NCBI GenBank assembly: GCA_900239685.1
Contig: OENT01000348.1
Span: 62,001 to 126,000, forward strand
DNA: 64,000 bases
Source: Rotaria macrura
Lineage: Eukaryota > Rotifera > Eurotatoria > Philodinida > Philodinidae
Direction: 5' to 3'
Positions 37,857 through 51,566 of the stretch are shown here, piece after piece. The translations under genes were made by a program, and so were the position numbers. Below the pieces are notes generated by a model, which was given only the letters and a program-made list of their open reading frames with translations, searched no databases and was not told where the DNA came from. The first letter of the stretch is position 1, and the number at the start of each line of letters is the position of its first letter.

Positions 37857-38946
37857 ATGTCTTATCACTTTGCCTATGCAAATGGGGGTGCTCCAACTGG
37901 AGCCTACGCTACTAATCAAACAATAATGTCAACGGGCTATCCGAATATGTATAATGATCTTCGAAGATCTTATACACCGGACTCGTTTTCATCCGACAGT
38001 GAAAGTAGTGACCAATACGAATATCGTGGTCGAATGATCACACATGAAAAACGATGTCCACAAGACGTAGTACGAGCACCAACTCCACCGCCTATTATCA
38101 AACGTGTTGTCGAACGAGCTCCAACGCCTGAAGCACCGATTTTAGAACGAGTACGAGAAAAACAATAAAACCATGAGAGTAGAAGCAAAGTATTCTGTAA
38201 ATCTCATTCTAGGTTATCATTCGACCACAAGCTCAAGAAATTGTTGAACGTGTTATCGAACAACCACGGACACCACCACCACGTATTATTCAAAAAGAAA
38301 TGGACGAAGAAGCACCACCCCCGATCGTACGAACACGGTAAATTCTTAAAAATTCTGTGAGTTTTATCATATGCAACACAAATGTTCAACTTGTCCTTCT
38401 AGTGTGATTAAGGTCGAGCGTCCTTTTTGTAATGATCTTAATCAACCGAATCTATCTCAGAATAGATTATTATCATTCTCTAATGGTGCTCCATGTAACA
38501 CCAATGATTTTCGAGCCCGTTCGATTGTTCGATCGGTTGGTCGACCAGCTACTGTGTATCGTAGTAATCCTAGCTTTTCATCGTCATCATCAAGTTTCGA
38601 CTATTCAGGATCACAACAAAGGATGACATCGGCTGTACCACCGTCGACTGTGGTGCCCATGCGTACACCACAATACCAAACACAACAACAGATCATGTAT
38701 CGACCGTTTCCAATGCAATCATCAATTCCAGTATTGCCATCATCGTTTATTCCTCAACATTACGCATATCCTCCTATTCGTCATCCAGGTATGTTATTCG
38801 GTTATCGTCCCATGATTCCACAAGGTCGAATGATTCAAAATGGTGCATCGATGCTGACAACAATGAATATGTTCAGTAGACCAGGAAATAATTATTCAAA
38901 TCAAGCACCATTCTTTAATCCAATGACTCAACAAATGATCTATTGA
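37857..38946 (+). CDS. Pro/Val-rich protein with alveolin-like charged repeats, unrecognised
   Basis: Three exons (37857-38150, 38213-38337, 38403-38946) join in phase to 320 residues; introns are 62 and 65 bp. Residues 1-65 are Tyr/Ser-rich. Residues about 70-145 carry alternating proline blocks and V/I-E-R/K runs: RAPTPPPIIKRVVERAPTPE, ILERVIIRP, EIVERVIEQPRTPPPRII, EEAPPPIVRTRVIKVERP. The C-terminal half is low complexity, rich in Pro, Gln, Met and Ser with many YRPF/PMIPQ-like phrases. There is no signal peptide or membrane segment. The Val/Glu/Arg/Pro rhythm is like cytoskeletal alveolin-type repeats, but the similarity may be compositional. Function unknown; a structural or scaffolding role is a guess. 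Confidence 0.75.
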
Positions 38947-39834
38947 ATTAGTTGACATGAGCGATATACAGTCAGATATGGCATGGCTATGCAATTTCAT
39001 TCTTTCAGTTATTCGTCTATTTGTAGAAGAATATTTATGTTCAAAATTAGTTTGCATTATGAATAAAAATAAATTCCATTCTTTTTAGTTACAAAAAGGC
39101 AAAAGAAAAGAAATATTTATTAATAGACTTTGTTATGCGAAGAAACATATTGATTTTATTTACATTAAAAAAACTTTTATGAGATTTGTTTGATCAAGAA
39201 ATGAAAAAATAACGAATTATGAATGAATATTTTCAATGGATCAATCGATTTTTTCCTGAAAACTCAGCGACTACAGACTATCGAATGTTTTGATTTTATC
39301 AATGTACATAAACTAATATGAAATGTAGGATTTTACATGCAGATCTTCTGGTTGTTTACAAAACTAGCGACAATCTCGTTCAATCCATTGATTGATTGTC
39401 AATGTCTTGCGGTTGTTAATCCTTTTTGAAATTACTAGAGTATAAAATTGTGAAAGAAAAGAAAAACGTTCAAATTTGATTATTTTACTAGAAACTATAA
39501 TGTCTAAAACGGAATCCGGCAGAAATACAATACAACAGATGGCTTTTTGAAATGGTGTCTGACATCTATAGATGTCCTATTCGATAAAAAATTAATTAAA
39601 AATTTAAATAATATTTCAAAATTTCAAACCAATACAATAGAAAAAAATTATTTTAATTCATTATCTTCGACTTCCAGTTGCTCTGCCTCATTATTCAATT
39701 CAATATGAGTGAATTGTTCAACGAAACAATATGGTCGGTAATCGACAACTAAGATTCTTTTGTTTGTTTGTTTTATTCTTTTAACATTCGAACACTTGTC
39801 TGATCTTTACTCTTCAACATATATTATTGTAATC
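38947..39834. other. Intergenic between the Pro/Val-rich gene and 14-3-3
   Basis: Contains AATAAA-type signals near 39061-39073 for the upstream gene and the 14-3-3 promoter region. No further feature recognised. Confidence 0.5.
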
Positions 39835-40850
39835 ATGCCTGCAACACGTGATGATGATGTATATCAAGCTAAATTAGCTGAACAAGCTGAACGTTATGAA
39901 GGTAAGAAATTTAATTGAATCAACTAGAGAAATTTTGTGATCGAACTTCCTGTCTTGTTTTTTTCTTCGAACATAGAAATGGTCGAATCCATGAAACGAG
40001 TAGGAAAGATGGACCAAGAATTAACCGTTGAAGAACGTAATTTACTTTCTGTTGCTTACAAAAATCTAATTGGTGCACGACGAGCATCATGGCGTATAAT
40101 TACCAATATTGAAAGTAAAGAAGAAAGTAAATCAGGAAATAGTAAAATTGGACTTACAAAAAAATATCGCTCTCAGGTTAGTTTGTAACTTTCTCCGCTG
40201 GTTGTATGGGCATCATCGAATGTTTAATTATAATTATAAATTTAGGTTGAAAAAGAATTACGTGATATTTGCCAAGATATTCTTGATTTACTTGATAAAC
40301 ATCTTTTACCTAATGCAGCATCAGGTGAAAGTAAAGTATTTTATTTGAAAATGAAAGGTGATTATCATCGATATAAAGCTGAATTTGCAACGCAAGAAGA
40401 TCGTAAAGAAGCAGCCGAAAGTTCTCTTATTGCCTATACAAAAGCCAATGATATCGCACAAAATGAATTACCACCAACACATCCCATACGACTTGGTTTA
40501 GCATTAAATTTTTCGGTATTTTATTATGAAATTCTCAATACACCAGAACGTGCTTGTCGATTAGCTAAACAAGTAAAATCGTATTTTTTTCTCGAATTAT
40601 TTTCTTAATTAAACTTTTTTAAGGCTTTCGATGATGCAATTGCTGAATTAGACACACTCAGTGAAGATACGTACAAAGGTTTGATTGAATAAAAACAAGA
40701 ATTTTTTCTTTGTCTATTATTTCTCATCTAGATTCAACATTGATTATGCAACTTCTACGTGACAATCTCACATTATGGACAACAGATATGCCGGGTGATA
40801 ATGATAATGCCGCCAATGAAGTACAAGATGTTGATGATGAACAAAAGTGA
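39835..40850 (+). CDS. 14-3-3 phosphoserine-binding adaptor protein
   Basis: 14-3-3 proteins are cytosolic dimers that bind phosphoserine/threonine motifs in many signalling partners. Five exons (39835-39901, 39977-40176, 40246-40572, 40624-40678, 40732-40850) join in phase to 255 residues, the usual family length. Both family signatures are present: [20 protein letters not shown] in helix 3 and [19 protein letters not shown] near the C-terminus. Phosphopeptide-pocket residues are seen in KMKGDYHRY and [13 protein letters not shown]. The acidic tail ends DVDDEQK. The N-terminus ([20 protein letters not shown]) is closest to the epsilon type, though subtype is uncertain. Introns are 51-75 bp. 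Confidence 0.97.
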
Positions 40851-43800
40851 ATGAATTCTATGTTCGAAAAGAAACACAAAACAAATTTTTTCTTTCTCTC
40901 ATTTATATATCTTTTTCTCTCACATTTCCTTTTCTTTTTTTTTTCATTTATTACGAAGCTTCTTTTTTTTTCTGTGTGTATACCAAATGAGAATCTCTTT
41001 CGATATTGTAAAACGACGAGTGTGAGAATGATGATTTAATACAATAGACGATTCATGACGAGTAGATATGACTAGTCAGGAAGTCTTCTCGTCGAATTCA
41101 TTCGTTTCTTTTTTGTTTTTCACACATACACAAATACACATTCCTAATTTATCTTTCAATTGACAAAACAATCTTTTTTAAGCGATTATGTACACTTCCT
41201 GCACGTCAAAAAGAAAAACACTTTTTTTTCTGTTCCTTTTTTCTGCTCGTTTGTCTTCATGTAATCCTATATATATAAATAAATGTGTCTATGTTACCAC
41301 CAATTCTTTTCAGTTATCACATTCAAGTTTTTTTTCTATTGAATAAAAGACAAAACAAAAAGAAACAGCCTATATGTATCTATATATATATATATATATA
41401 TATATTCATACGTATAAATATATTACTGACAAAAGACACGTATACGAATCAACTGTTCGAGATTTGTATTCGAAGATTTCGACAAGTGATCTACTAGGTA
41501 TTTGTTTGATGGATCGAAATTTAATTTTTGGCGTGTAACCACAGATTCAATCCGTTTGCAAAATTTACTTTTCATCTTACAATATACACCTAGTTACGTT
41601 CACTATTCATCCCATTTCTTTGTTCCTGTAGTGTTTTACTTGCTTTTAGCTTTTAACATTTGTTTCGTTCTTCACCACTTAGATTCTTTCTATTATTTGT
41701 TCTCATTACATCTTCATTATAATCGTTTACCTACTTGTTTTCAAGTATCTATACATAGAAATGCACTTTCAGCATGGGTCCTCTCTTAGACACACAGAAT
41801 CACAAAGCCAAAATGTATTGAATTAAATGTTATAAGCTACTTGTGAATAAAAGATATGTGTGGGATTTTTATTCAACGATATTATTGACCGTTCCTTCGA
41901 TACCAAAAATATACTAGTATCTAAAGTCTTTCGTGTACAGAAATGAAATATAAGAAAATCTTACACATTTGATTCAACCATTCTATTCTATGATAGATAA
42001 ATATTTTTGAAAAGGTCTTTTTTAACATGCACATGATGGAAAGATTACAAATATTATGAATTAAGCCGAGTAAAAACGTAATTATATGAAAAGTATGCTA
42101 ACAGTAAGCGATGGACAATTAGTTGTCATCATTAGCAACCATTGCATCGTGCTGAAACAGTCGATGTTCTTTTTCCGAAAAGTATCAACGATATCAGTCA
42201 TAGAGAGATTTCAGTGTAATTAAAAACAGTTCTTCTACTAATGAAACAATACGTAATATTGATAAAATTTTTGTTGACTCGGGGTTAAAAGAACTTGAGT
42301 GTTTAACCTGTGAAGTAGGGCTCATTTACTATCACAAGCATCAAGAATGCTCACGAGCGCATTAAAAGAAAAACTATATAACATCACTGGCACTGGAATT
42401 CTGAGTCGATTGAAAGATCCAGGTACTTTCTTTAACTATTTCTTTGATAGTTTTACGTTGTTCAAATACAGTTGCTCATCATTGTTGAAATGAAATAGGT
42501 ATAGGATATGATCGACAATGATTCTACATGGAGTTTCATCAATCAGAGGATACTGGTGATGACCACCAACGGGAGGTACACGAAAGTTGCTCATCGAATA
42601 TCAAACTTTTGTTTTAAATTTTATCAAATATTTAACGAAAAAAATATTATTGAATTTATTTTATCTTTTAAATCATAAATTGAAATATAGGATAGATGTG
42701 AGTCGGATAGTAATGAATTGAACATTAGTAAACATGATTGCATAATATAGAGAATAATCATTTCTGATAGTTTGTACTCTTGTGTGTTAACTAACTTAAC
42801 TTGATCGAGTCAAAGTATCAAAAGGATCAGTTATTGATTGACCGAAATTCGGCAGTCATTGAACAGGATAATCGTCTCTACCTATTATACATACCTCATC
42901 ATAATTCATATTCAATTTCGATGAAAAATGTAACAAGGATTAATTTATATATTTCTGTAGATGACTCGTTAGATTTTTTTAAAATTTAATTCTATTGTTC
43001 AAGAGGAAATAAATTTAATTTTTCGAAGAATTTTTTATGTTGATGACGCCACTTATAACTCTAACAGAAGTAATTCAATCTTCATGAAATTGTCGACTGA
43101 ACATTTTCATGAGTATTCACGAATTTCGAATGTTTTCTATGTTCATTTTCGATAGGTACTATGATCTGAGAGGAATAACACAATCCAAGACGATACGCAA
43201 CAATCAGACAATCATGACGACTCGAGTGACGTAGCATCAAGCAAGATTTGTTGATATTGAGAAAATTTCAGATAGCTTTTTTTTCAAATCGTCCTTGTAT
43301 GGCCTGAAATGTCATTGAATTAATGAAGTCTTAACGAATCATAAACACCCTAAAAATAAAAGTACGTTTTAATGTGTTATTTCATTTGTCTTAAAACAGA
43401 TTCTTGAAATAAAAAAAAAACTTCTATGTTTTCCTTCAAGTTCTCTCACTGATTATAATAGAAATTTTACTAGGCTGTTTTTGGTATCAAAGAACGATGT
43501 GCTCTTTGTATTGCTAGAAACTTTTGTTTTAATGAAATTCGACAGATGTAGTTTCATCAGTTGAGAAATTTCGTATTCGTTGAGATCTATTATTTTTGAA
43601 ATTTTTCGCTTGTCGCATCGACTCAATATTGATAAGTTTCATCCTGATAGTTTATCCCCTGAGGAGACTAGGCAACTTTTTTTTTTAGAACAATAGATGT
43701 AAATATGAGCTATGTAGATAATAGTGTAGATTAGCGAAACCCAGGAAAACATATAATATCGAACTTTACGATGAAAAAATGATGTAATTTTTAATATTCA

Positions 43801-46800
43801 GTAATAAAGAGAAATTCTTTATAAATTATGATATTGAGATTTTATTGGTTTACGAGACGATTTTTCTAATTGAATCTTTAGATAAATATTCTACACTCTT
43901 TAGATATCTGATAGAAACTTTTCAATATATATTCAAACCAACATTGACTTGAGTTTTAAAATGTCCAAACTGATAATTCTCCAAAGAAATAGACGATGGA
44001 ATGATTTCAATCGACAGTACAGTCAAGGTTAACGACTTCATCATTTATAATTGTTAATAAATTCCAATCAATGCTGCATTGAACTGAAGAAAATATAGAA
44101 TGATTAATTAAATTTGCTTCATCTAGCAGAAGACTATGAGATTTGAACAAGAATAGAAAATTTTGCTTAATGGTTCACCATCTCGATGCACACATAATAG
44201 AAGACATTGAATCTTCTATTGCAGACAAAATCTCATTTCTTCTGTAATATTGTTCGGGAAGTTCTCTTCTCGTCATTGTAGTCTCAACAATGTTTTACAC
44301 TCCGCTAGACCTTCTCACATTACATCAGCATTGCTTCTTATACGTAAGAAATTGAATAAATTATTGAAATGGAACAACAGTTTCTGTAAGTAGAATCATC
44401 ACCTTAACTCTGTCATTCATACTATCCCTATGGTAACAGTAAATTTTCTTACGCTGATAATGATTTAAAATTTCTATGTAGAGAAATATTTTGTAAAAAG
44501 AGAAATGAACTTATGAATTATAAAATAACATTCATAGATGAATAATTATATTGTGTGTGATGAGAATTATATCATATTTAATATATGTTATTAAATAATA
44601 ATATATTCAAGGAACTACTTACTATTCATTCATCTTTAGTAAAGCGAAGGGAAAATGCACTTGAAATTTAGTTTTGTCTTTTTTTTTTCTTTTATCGTAA
44701 TCATCGTTCATTTAATAAGTAATTAATGTTTCAGTTTATATTTTACATATGACTCATCCTTTGTCTTGAACGTAATGGAATCAGTTAAGATGGATTGTAC
44801 TTAGTAAATCATTCTGTATGTGACAAAAACGAACGTATACATGTTATTGCACTTAAGATATTACTCAGAGTGTAGCAATATTCAAGAGAATGTTGTTTGT
44901 CAATAGAAATTTTTACGCGTAAAACAATCAATACAGTGATTTCATATGAAGAATTGAATTTTCCATAGGCGAAAATTCATATTAGATGGGAAAGACAACG
45001 TTTTTTTTATGAAGAATACCCATGAATTATCTTTAGAATCATTGGAGATAATAGCTAATCTTTGTGAGTCAGCTTCAAGTAAAGTATTTTCTTTGATGAA
45101 CTACGGCTCACTTTACATGTCAATGGAAGCTGTTAACACTTCATATTTCTTTTATGTCCGTTAACTATCGTCCTTATGATGTCATGATTCCATATTCTAT
45201 TGTAGATCTACGGAAACTTATAGAAAATAAAAATGAATCTCTTAATATTCTCATCAATCTAAATTTCTTTTTTTCTCTCTACTACTTACTATAGATAAGT
45301 TCATCTTGCGTAAGATTTCCTTGAACATTTTCTTTAGAAATCACTTGGTTCATTATGGTATTTCACAGTCGATTCTTCTTTTTTCTTTCTACCTTACAAT
45401 TATGTTAATTAAATCATATGAAATACAGTGAAAATTTTCAAATTTTTTGACCTGTGAAAATAACTTCCTATCAATCAAGTGAATCGATTGTTATCTTTTT
45501 TCTACTTCTCTCATGTTCAGGTCATACAACTGTATGCGATTCAGATCGATAAAAATGACTTCTTGATTTCTGTTCATCGCCTTCTTTTTTATCACATTGT
45601 TAATAATCTATCCTTGAATGATGATTACTCTTTCTCGTTACCAATATTCATCATATCAAATAACTACATATGTTTGAAAATGTATGTTTGTCTAGGCGAA
45701 CACGACAGTAACTAAAAGAATGATGTGTTTGTATATATGTATATTGTTTGATATTGACTGTTATGAAGAGAAACTAAATATCCCAGATGTGAAGTTGTTC
45801 ATGAGACCAAACATACAGTCAGTATTCATAAGACAAAGTCTATCTATTTGATTGTCTTCCAGTGACATTTCGTCTGGTTTGTACACAACTAGAGGCATTC
45901 TATGCTTGACTACTATCATCATAGGTGACCTCCCGCTATTATTAACATAGAAAGCACGATACGTCTTAAATGTTAGGCGATTACATATGTCTATATGTCG
46001 AAACAAACGGTGTTATAAATAATTACAGCAATTATTATAAACGTATGTATATATATATACATATCGATTAAGAAAAAGGCCTCATTGTCAAATCAATATA
46101 ATAATAAAAGCATTAAAATAATCGTTTGAAGTCTGCCTTGACAAAGTTGAATCAAGCGTATTAAAAAAGCGATTTATAAATTACTTTGAAAAACGATATC
46201 GTTAAGGAAAAGTCCATGATCAAGGTACAAGTCAAGTAGCTTATTGACGAGAATATTTAATGAGTAGATATGAGTATATTTATGACACCAATAGAAAATA
46301 TTCATTAGATACTATTCAATTTCCAAATTAATCCATCTCGGCAAACGTTGCATGCTATGTCGCGACGATGAGATAGGACCCAATTGACTACGAACTTTAA
46401 TGATCTAAGCGCACGCTATGCCACTAGTGCTACTGTCATATACACTCTTGAGATATTTGAGAAGAGAAATATATATATGTATATGAAAATGGGTGTATAT
46501 ATATATATGTGTGTGTGTGGCACTCGAACATCAATGATTGAACAACACACTACAGGGCAGTCAAAAGAAAGCGAGATGAGAGAACGGAAGAAAGAGAAGG
46601 AGAAGGGGACCATGTTAAAAAGAAATCATCTTCCTTTGTATGTCAGTCATTCTATTAAGATACAATAGTCATATGAATATACATATTTATTATAAAGCGA
46701 GCGAATGCATGTCTTGGATGTATTTACATTTTAATAGAAAACACACATGCGATCTTCTTTACAACAAATGATTTGATAATAGAAAGAGAAAGTAAGTTTG

Positions 46801-48770
46801 TTCAGACAAATTTTTTGAGCATATGTATAATTTTTTGTTTTCTTTTTATTATTCTTTTGTTCTCAAAATAATTGACATGAGAAAGAAGTATTATTAATAA
46901 AACCTATAGCTTGTTGCTGCTTCTTCTTCTTCTTCTTTTTTACATCTGTAAATTTTCTGTTGAGCTGATCAAATTAATACGAGAAGAAAGAGGTCAAGTG
47001 GAATATGATAGTGAATAGGTTTGAACAGGTGGACTCATTAAATTATTTGTGTTGTATTCAGCATGGTGAAAGGTGATGAAGTGTTTGTCTAATTTGAAAA
47101 GATCAGTTTGCATGTTTCTTTTTTTATTATGAGTGACGTTCAAATATAATAGAAGTGAAGAGTATGTTGTTATTCTGTAAATGTATACATGTAAGAAGTA
47201 GACTCGTCTACAATCGACAATCATCTGTTGTACACCTTTGATTGTTTGTTTATTTGTGTCGATTCAGCATGTGTAATTATTCCTTTGTGCTTCTATTGAT
47301 TTGATATGAATCTCATTTACAAGGTCAGTTTTGATAGTGTTGAAAGATAGATGTAGAATAGGTTTTTTTTCTTCTGCAACTCCTAAAGTGTTCTTCATAT
47401 CGGTATTTTCTTTGTCGCTACATGATGGAATCATTCTAAAATTCAGACGTTATTGTTGATCTCATTGAGACATGTGCTGATGCATCGTTTGTTTAAACAT
47501 TGACCACGCACGTCACGTATAAGTGTGTAGCCTTACAAAAGTTAGCACCAGTTACCATTTGCCGTGCCTACTTGTAATTGAAAAGTTTCGATTTAATTCA
47601 TTTTTCTCAATTGTTGTGAATGAGCTTTTTACGTTAAGAGCTAAATTGAATGGTCATTTAATGTCACATCGGGCAAGTTGACATATACATTAATAGTATA
47701 TCAGTATGAATAAGAAAAACGAGGTCAAGCAGATGGTTTAAGACGGAAATCATCGTTACTGTTTTCTTTCCTCTTTTTGTTTTTTCTCGAGAACAAATAA
47801 TTATTGGAAAAGTGTCAAAAAATTATAATCATAACATCAAAAGACTGTGAACAGTTCTTTCGAGATTAATCATCTACACAGCTGTAGTCACGCTTCATAC
47901 ATGCGTTCGAAATTGAGCTGAATACGAATGAGTATATACATGTTTTTTATTCATTTTCTTCATCTTTAAGATGAAGACAACAATTCAAGAGGGAATCATC
48001 ATCGTTTCACTTCATTTCTTCTATTTTGTTTGCTCATTTCATTTCTCTATGTTGATGTTTCTATGCTAATCATCACACACACGCACACATATATATTTAT
48101 TGACAGCCAGTTTGCTTCTTTTATCATAGGGTCTGGTGAAATACCATTCATTCACAATCATAAGCATCATTTATATCCTCTAGTAGAATAGCACCAACGG
48201 ACGAAAAAAAAAATAATGTCAGTTTTTGCTCAAATTAGATTCACACTAACTGTTTCTGTCATTAGTATATAAGCAAACAGATAAATCTTTGAACGTCCGA
48301 CACATATCTTCAACATTGATTGGTTTGTATTGATAAGAAAAAAAATGAGTAAGGCGATGCTAATCAAGGTCATTTGGCGCTTCTCTCTTTTCCTTCCCGT
48401 TGATTACTATCATTGACTTAAGTATGCATGATGCAACCTAACGCCATCGACAAGGTGTCTTCTTTTGGCTTTTTTTTAAATTGTCGACAGAGCATAATAA
48501 CATTACTGTTTTAGATATATTAATAAAAATCTTTTCATCATCATCATCATCATCTTTCCTGTTATTACGTAAGACTATTTGAATTAATTTATATAGCTAT
48601 TGTACTTGTATGTGTAGACGACATACAAGCATGCAGCGTGTGTAATTACTTTATTATAAGTGAACGCCTAGCACTTCTATTATTCAAATACAACCAAAGA
48701 TTTTTCAAGTTGATATATATATATATATATATACATATACGTATATGTCTGCATGTGTTTACATTTTCAG
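40851..48770. other. Gene-poor region, 7.9 kb
   Basis: AT-rich DNA with T-rich tracts just after the 14-3-3 stop, a TA microsatellite at 41381-41405, mixed TA/TG repeats at about 46460-46520, a TCT/TTC run near 46920 and a TA run at 48713-48733. Open frames of 60-95 residues lack domains, splice partners or coding-like composition. Part of it may be 5' UTR or introns of the LRR gene, whose ATG directly follows a TTTTCAG acceptor. Confidence 0.5.
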
Positions 48771-51566
48771 ATGATGTTCATTATATTTATTTTCCTTCTA
48801 ATTGATACATGTCAATCATTAGAATGGAATTGTACGGAAAATAAACATTTTCTTTTCTCGAATGATCACATATATGAACAGTGTACGATTACAGTTGAGT
48901 ATATCTCATCACAACATGACAAACAAATATGTATAACACATAGTTTATCTGTCAAAACACTTCCATTACTTTCATTTGTTTCAAATTATACAATGAATAC
49001 ATTCAAAATAAATTCATGTCAATTATTAACAATAAATCAACTGCCATTTTTATTACCATCAACAGTTGAAAATCTTGATTTAAGTTATAATTTACTATCC
49101 ACATTTACACTCTCATTTCCATTACCATCGTATCTTAAATTTATACGTCTTGATCATAATCCCAATTTAATTGACATTAATTTTGGTTATAATCATATAC
49201 AACAACGATTAATTGGTCTTAGTCTTCGTCATAATAAACATATACAATTGTCATCGTTGCCATTATATTTGAAACAACTTGATTTAACTGATTGTAATCT
49301 TATGGAATCATCAATATTATCATTATTACGACCACTAACAAGATTAACGTACTTATCATTAGCTAACAATCAATTAAAACAGTTGCCGATACTTGATAAA
49401 CGAATACAACTTGAATATCTAAATCTATCAAATAATCAATTGATATTTATTGATAATGCTTGGTTACACAAATCATTGCGGAGTCTCGATCTTACATTCA
49501 ATCAACTACGATCACTTGAATTTTTTAGCGAAACAATTAAAATCAATCGTACATTAAAACAAAATCATCGTAATCAAGTAAGTACATGAATTTCATATCT
49601 TCATGGATAATCGTTATCAGAAATCTACATGTACTTCTATGGCGTTTTTTCCCCGTAAAACACATGAAATTGAATATGGAAATTGAATTATCGATTTTTC
49701 TTAATATAATTTGAGATGATCTAACAAACTGAGTCTATATAATTGAATAAGTAATATAACTGAATCAACTGTCTTATTAAGTAAGCATTGAACGTCAGCA
49801 TCTACTAAGTTTCATAGATTTCTAATATGTTTACATTGTATAGGTCAAGTAATTTAATTTCATAAAGTGTATTCGTTTATTTTTATGAGAATTTGTTCAC
49901 TCTACCAAAAATAATATAAACAGTAAATGTCTCTTATGCATAAGATTGTTCGATCTATTTTTATTTCACATTTTTTAAATTGAAAAACACTCTTTCTCAA
50001 AAAACAACTATTGACCAAAGAAAATTTTTCTTCTAGACAATAATCAAGCCTATTCTTCAACTTTCGTTACATGGTAATCCTCTAGCATGTGACTGTTGGC
50101 TTGGTTCAACTCTTAATTCAACTTCGATTAATATAACTGATATATCATTACTTCAATGTAATTCACATTCAATGATGAACATATCAAATAATGATCTTCT
50201 ATGTTCTTATACTCAACATTGCTCATATGATTGTTCTTGTTGTGATTTTGAAGCATGTGATTGTCATTCCGTATGTCCGTCCGAATGTTTATGTTTACAT
50301 GATGCATTATGGTCAAATCATCGTATTCAATGTCAACAACGAAATTTATTCGATATACATATATATTTACCTGAAACAATAACTGAACTCAATTACGAAG
50401 ATAATAATATTGAACAATTAAAATCATATACATTTATAGGTAAAAATTATTTGAAAAAATTAAATCTAGCAAAAAATAATATCAAAAATTTAACGAACGA
50501 TATCTTTTGTGGTGCATCTAATCTACATGAAATCAATCTCAGTTACAATCGTGATCTTATAATTATACTTTCGGATGTAAACGAATTGTTTTCATGTTTA
50601 AAATATCTGAAATATATTATTTTATCCAAAGAACAAATTTATAAAGATAAAGAAATCATCAATATTGGATGGATCATAGAATCAAACGAAGATTTAATTC
50701 GTCTTATACGAATGAGAGAAAAATTATTATTATCATCGAATGATTATGTATCTACTATTTCGACATCTCCTCCTAGGTATTCATTAATGCAATCGGGTAT
50801 TCAAGTAACAACAAGTATTTCCACTTACGACCATCCAGAAAAATCTTTGTTCCCATCGAATTTTATTCAACATAATCAGATATTAGTTATCATTGCATTT
50901 TTTCTCTTATTATTTGTTTTACTCTTCTCATTATTACTTATTATATTAGCTATTTGTCGACGAAAACTTCGACATCATCTAAAAGCTGAACTTCAACGTC
51001 AACGATCTCAACAATACTATTATCATCATTATCATCCTCGTAGAAATTTACATCCTTTATCAATGAAAATTCCTAATAGTAATGGAAATATAGGAATTAG
51101 TGATAGTCTTTATGAACAATTACCATCCTTATCATCTGATAGTGAACAACCATTTTTATATAATGACAAAAAATTTATGACTACAAATGCTCCAGCGTTA
51201 CCACCTTACCCGCCGACATTTCATCGATATCATTGTTGCCATTCAACGAATCAACATGAATATCAATGCATGAGAAATGCGTCGACAACAACAGGAACAT
51301 CAACAACAACAACAACGTGTTATTCATCATCGAATTTACAAAAACCTCCCTGTCCAACAGTTCTAGTCTTGAGAAATCAATCATTCGATCCAAAACATCA
51401 TGAATATTCATGTGAATTACAACAATATTTTATGTCAAATCAAGAGGAAAAACCTCCGATGCTTCATTGTACAAATGAAACAGATTTTCTATCAACATCT
51501 ATTTATCCGTGTTGTACTTCTGTGCAAAATAATGACACATGTACTTGTTCTCATGTAGACAAATAA
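48771..51566 (+). CDS. Leucine-rich-repeat single-pass membrane protein, Toll-like ectodomain, no TIR
   Basis: Two exons, 48771-49577 and 50037-51566, join in phase to 778 residues. Residues 1-16 are a signal peptide (MMFIIFIFLLIDTCQS). A first LRR block (about residues 85-265) has repeats such as LTYLSLANNQLKQLP and LEYLNLSNNQL. An LRR C-terminal cap follows (GNPLACDCWL), then a second Cys-rich N-cap (CHSVCPSECLCLHD) and a short second LRR block (LKKLNLAKNNIKNL). Residues about 551-578 are the membrane helix, then CRRKLRHH and a 200-residue cytoplasmic tail rich in Ser, Thr, His and Pro with no TIR domain. Tandem C-cap/N-cap units are typical of Toll ectodomains. A role as an adhesion or recognition receptor is inferred. 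The ATG follows TTTTCAG, implying a 5' UTR intron. Confidence 0.85.

Noticed and set aside
45761..46006. 81-codon minus-strand frame with balanced composition
   Set aside because: It looked more gene-like than most, but no domain, signal peptide or splice partner was found, so it was left out of the annotation.
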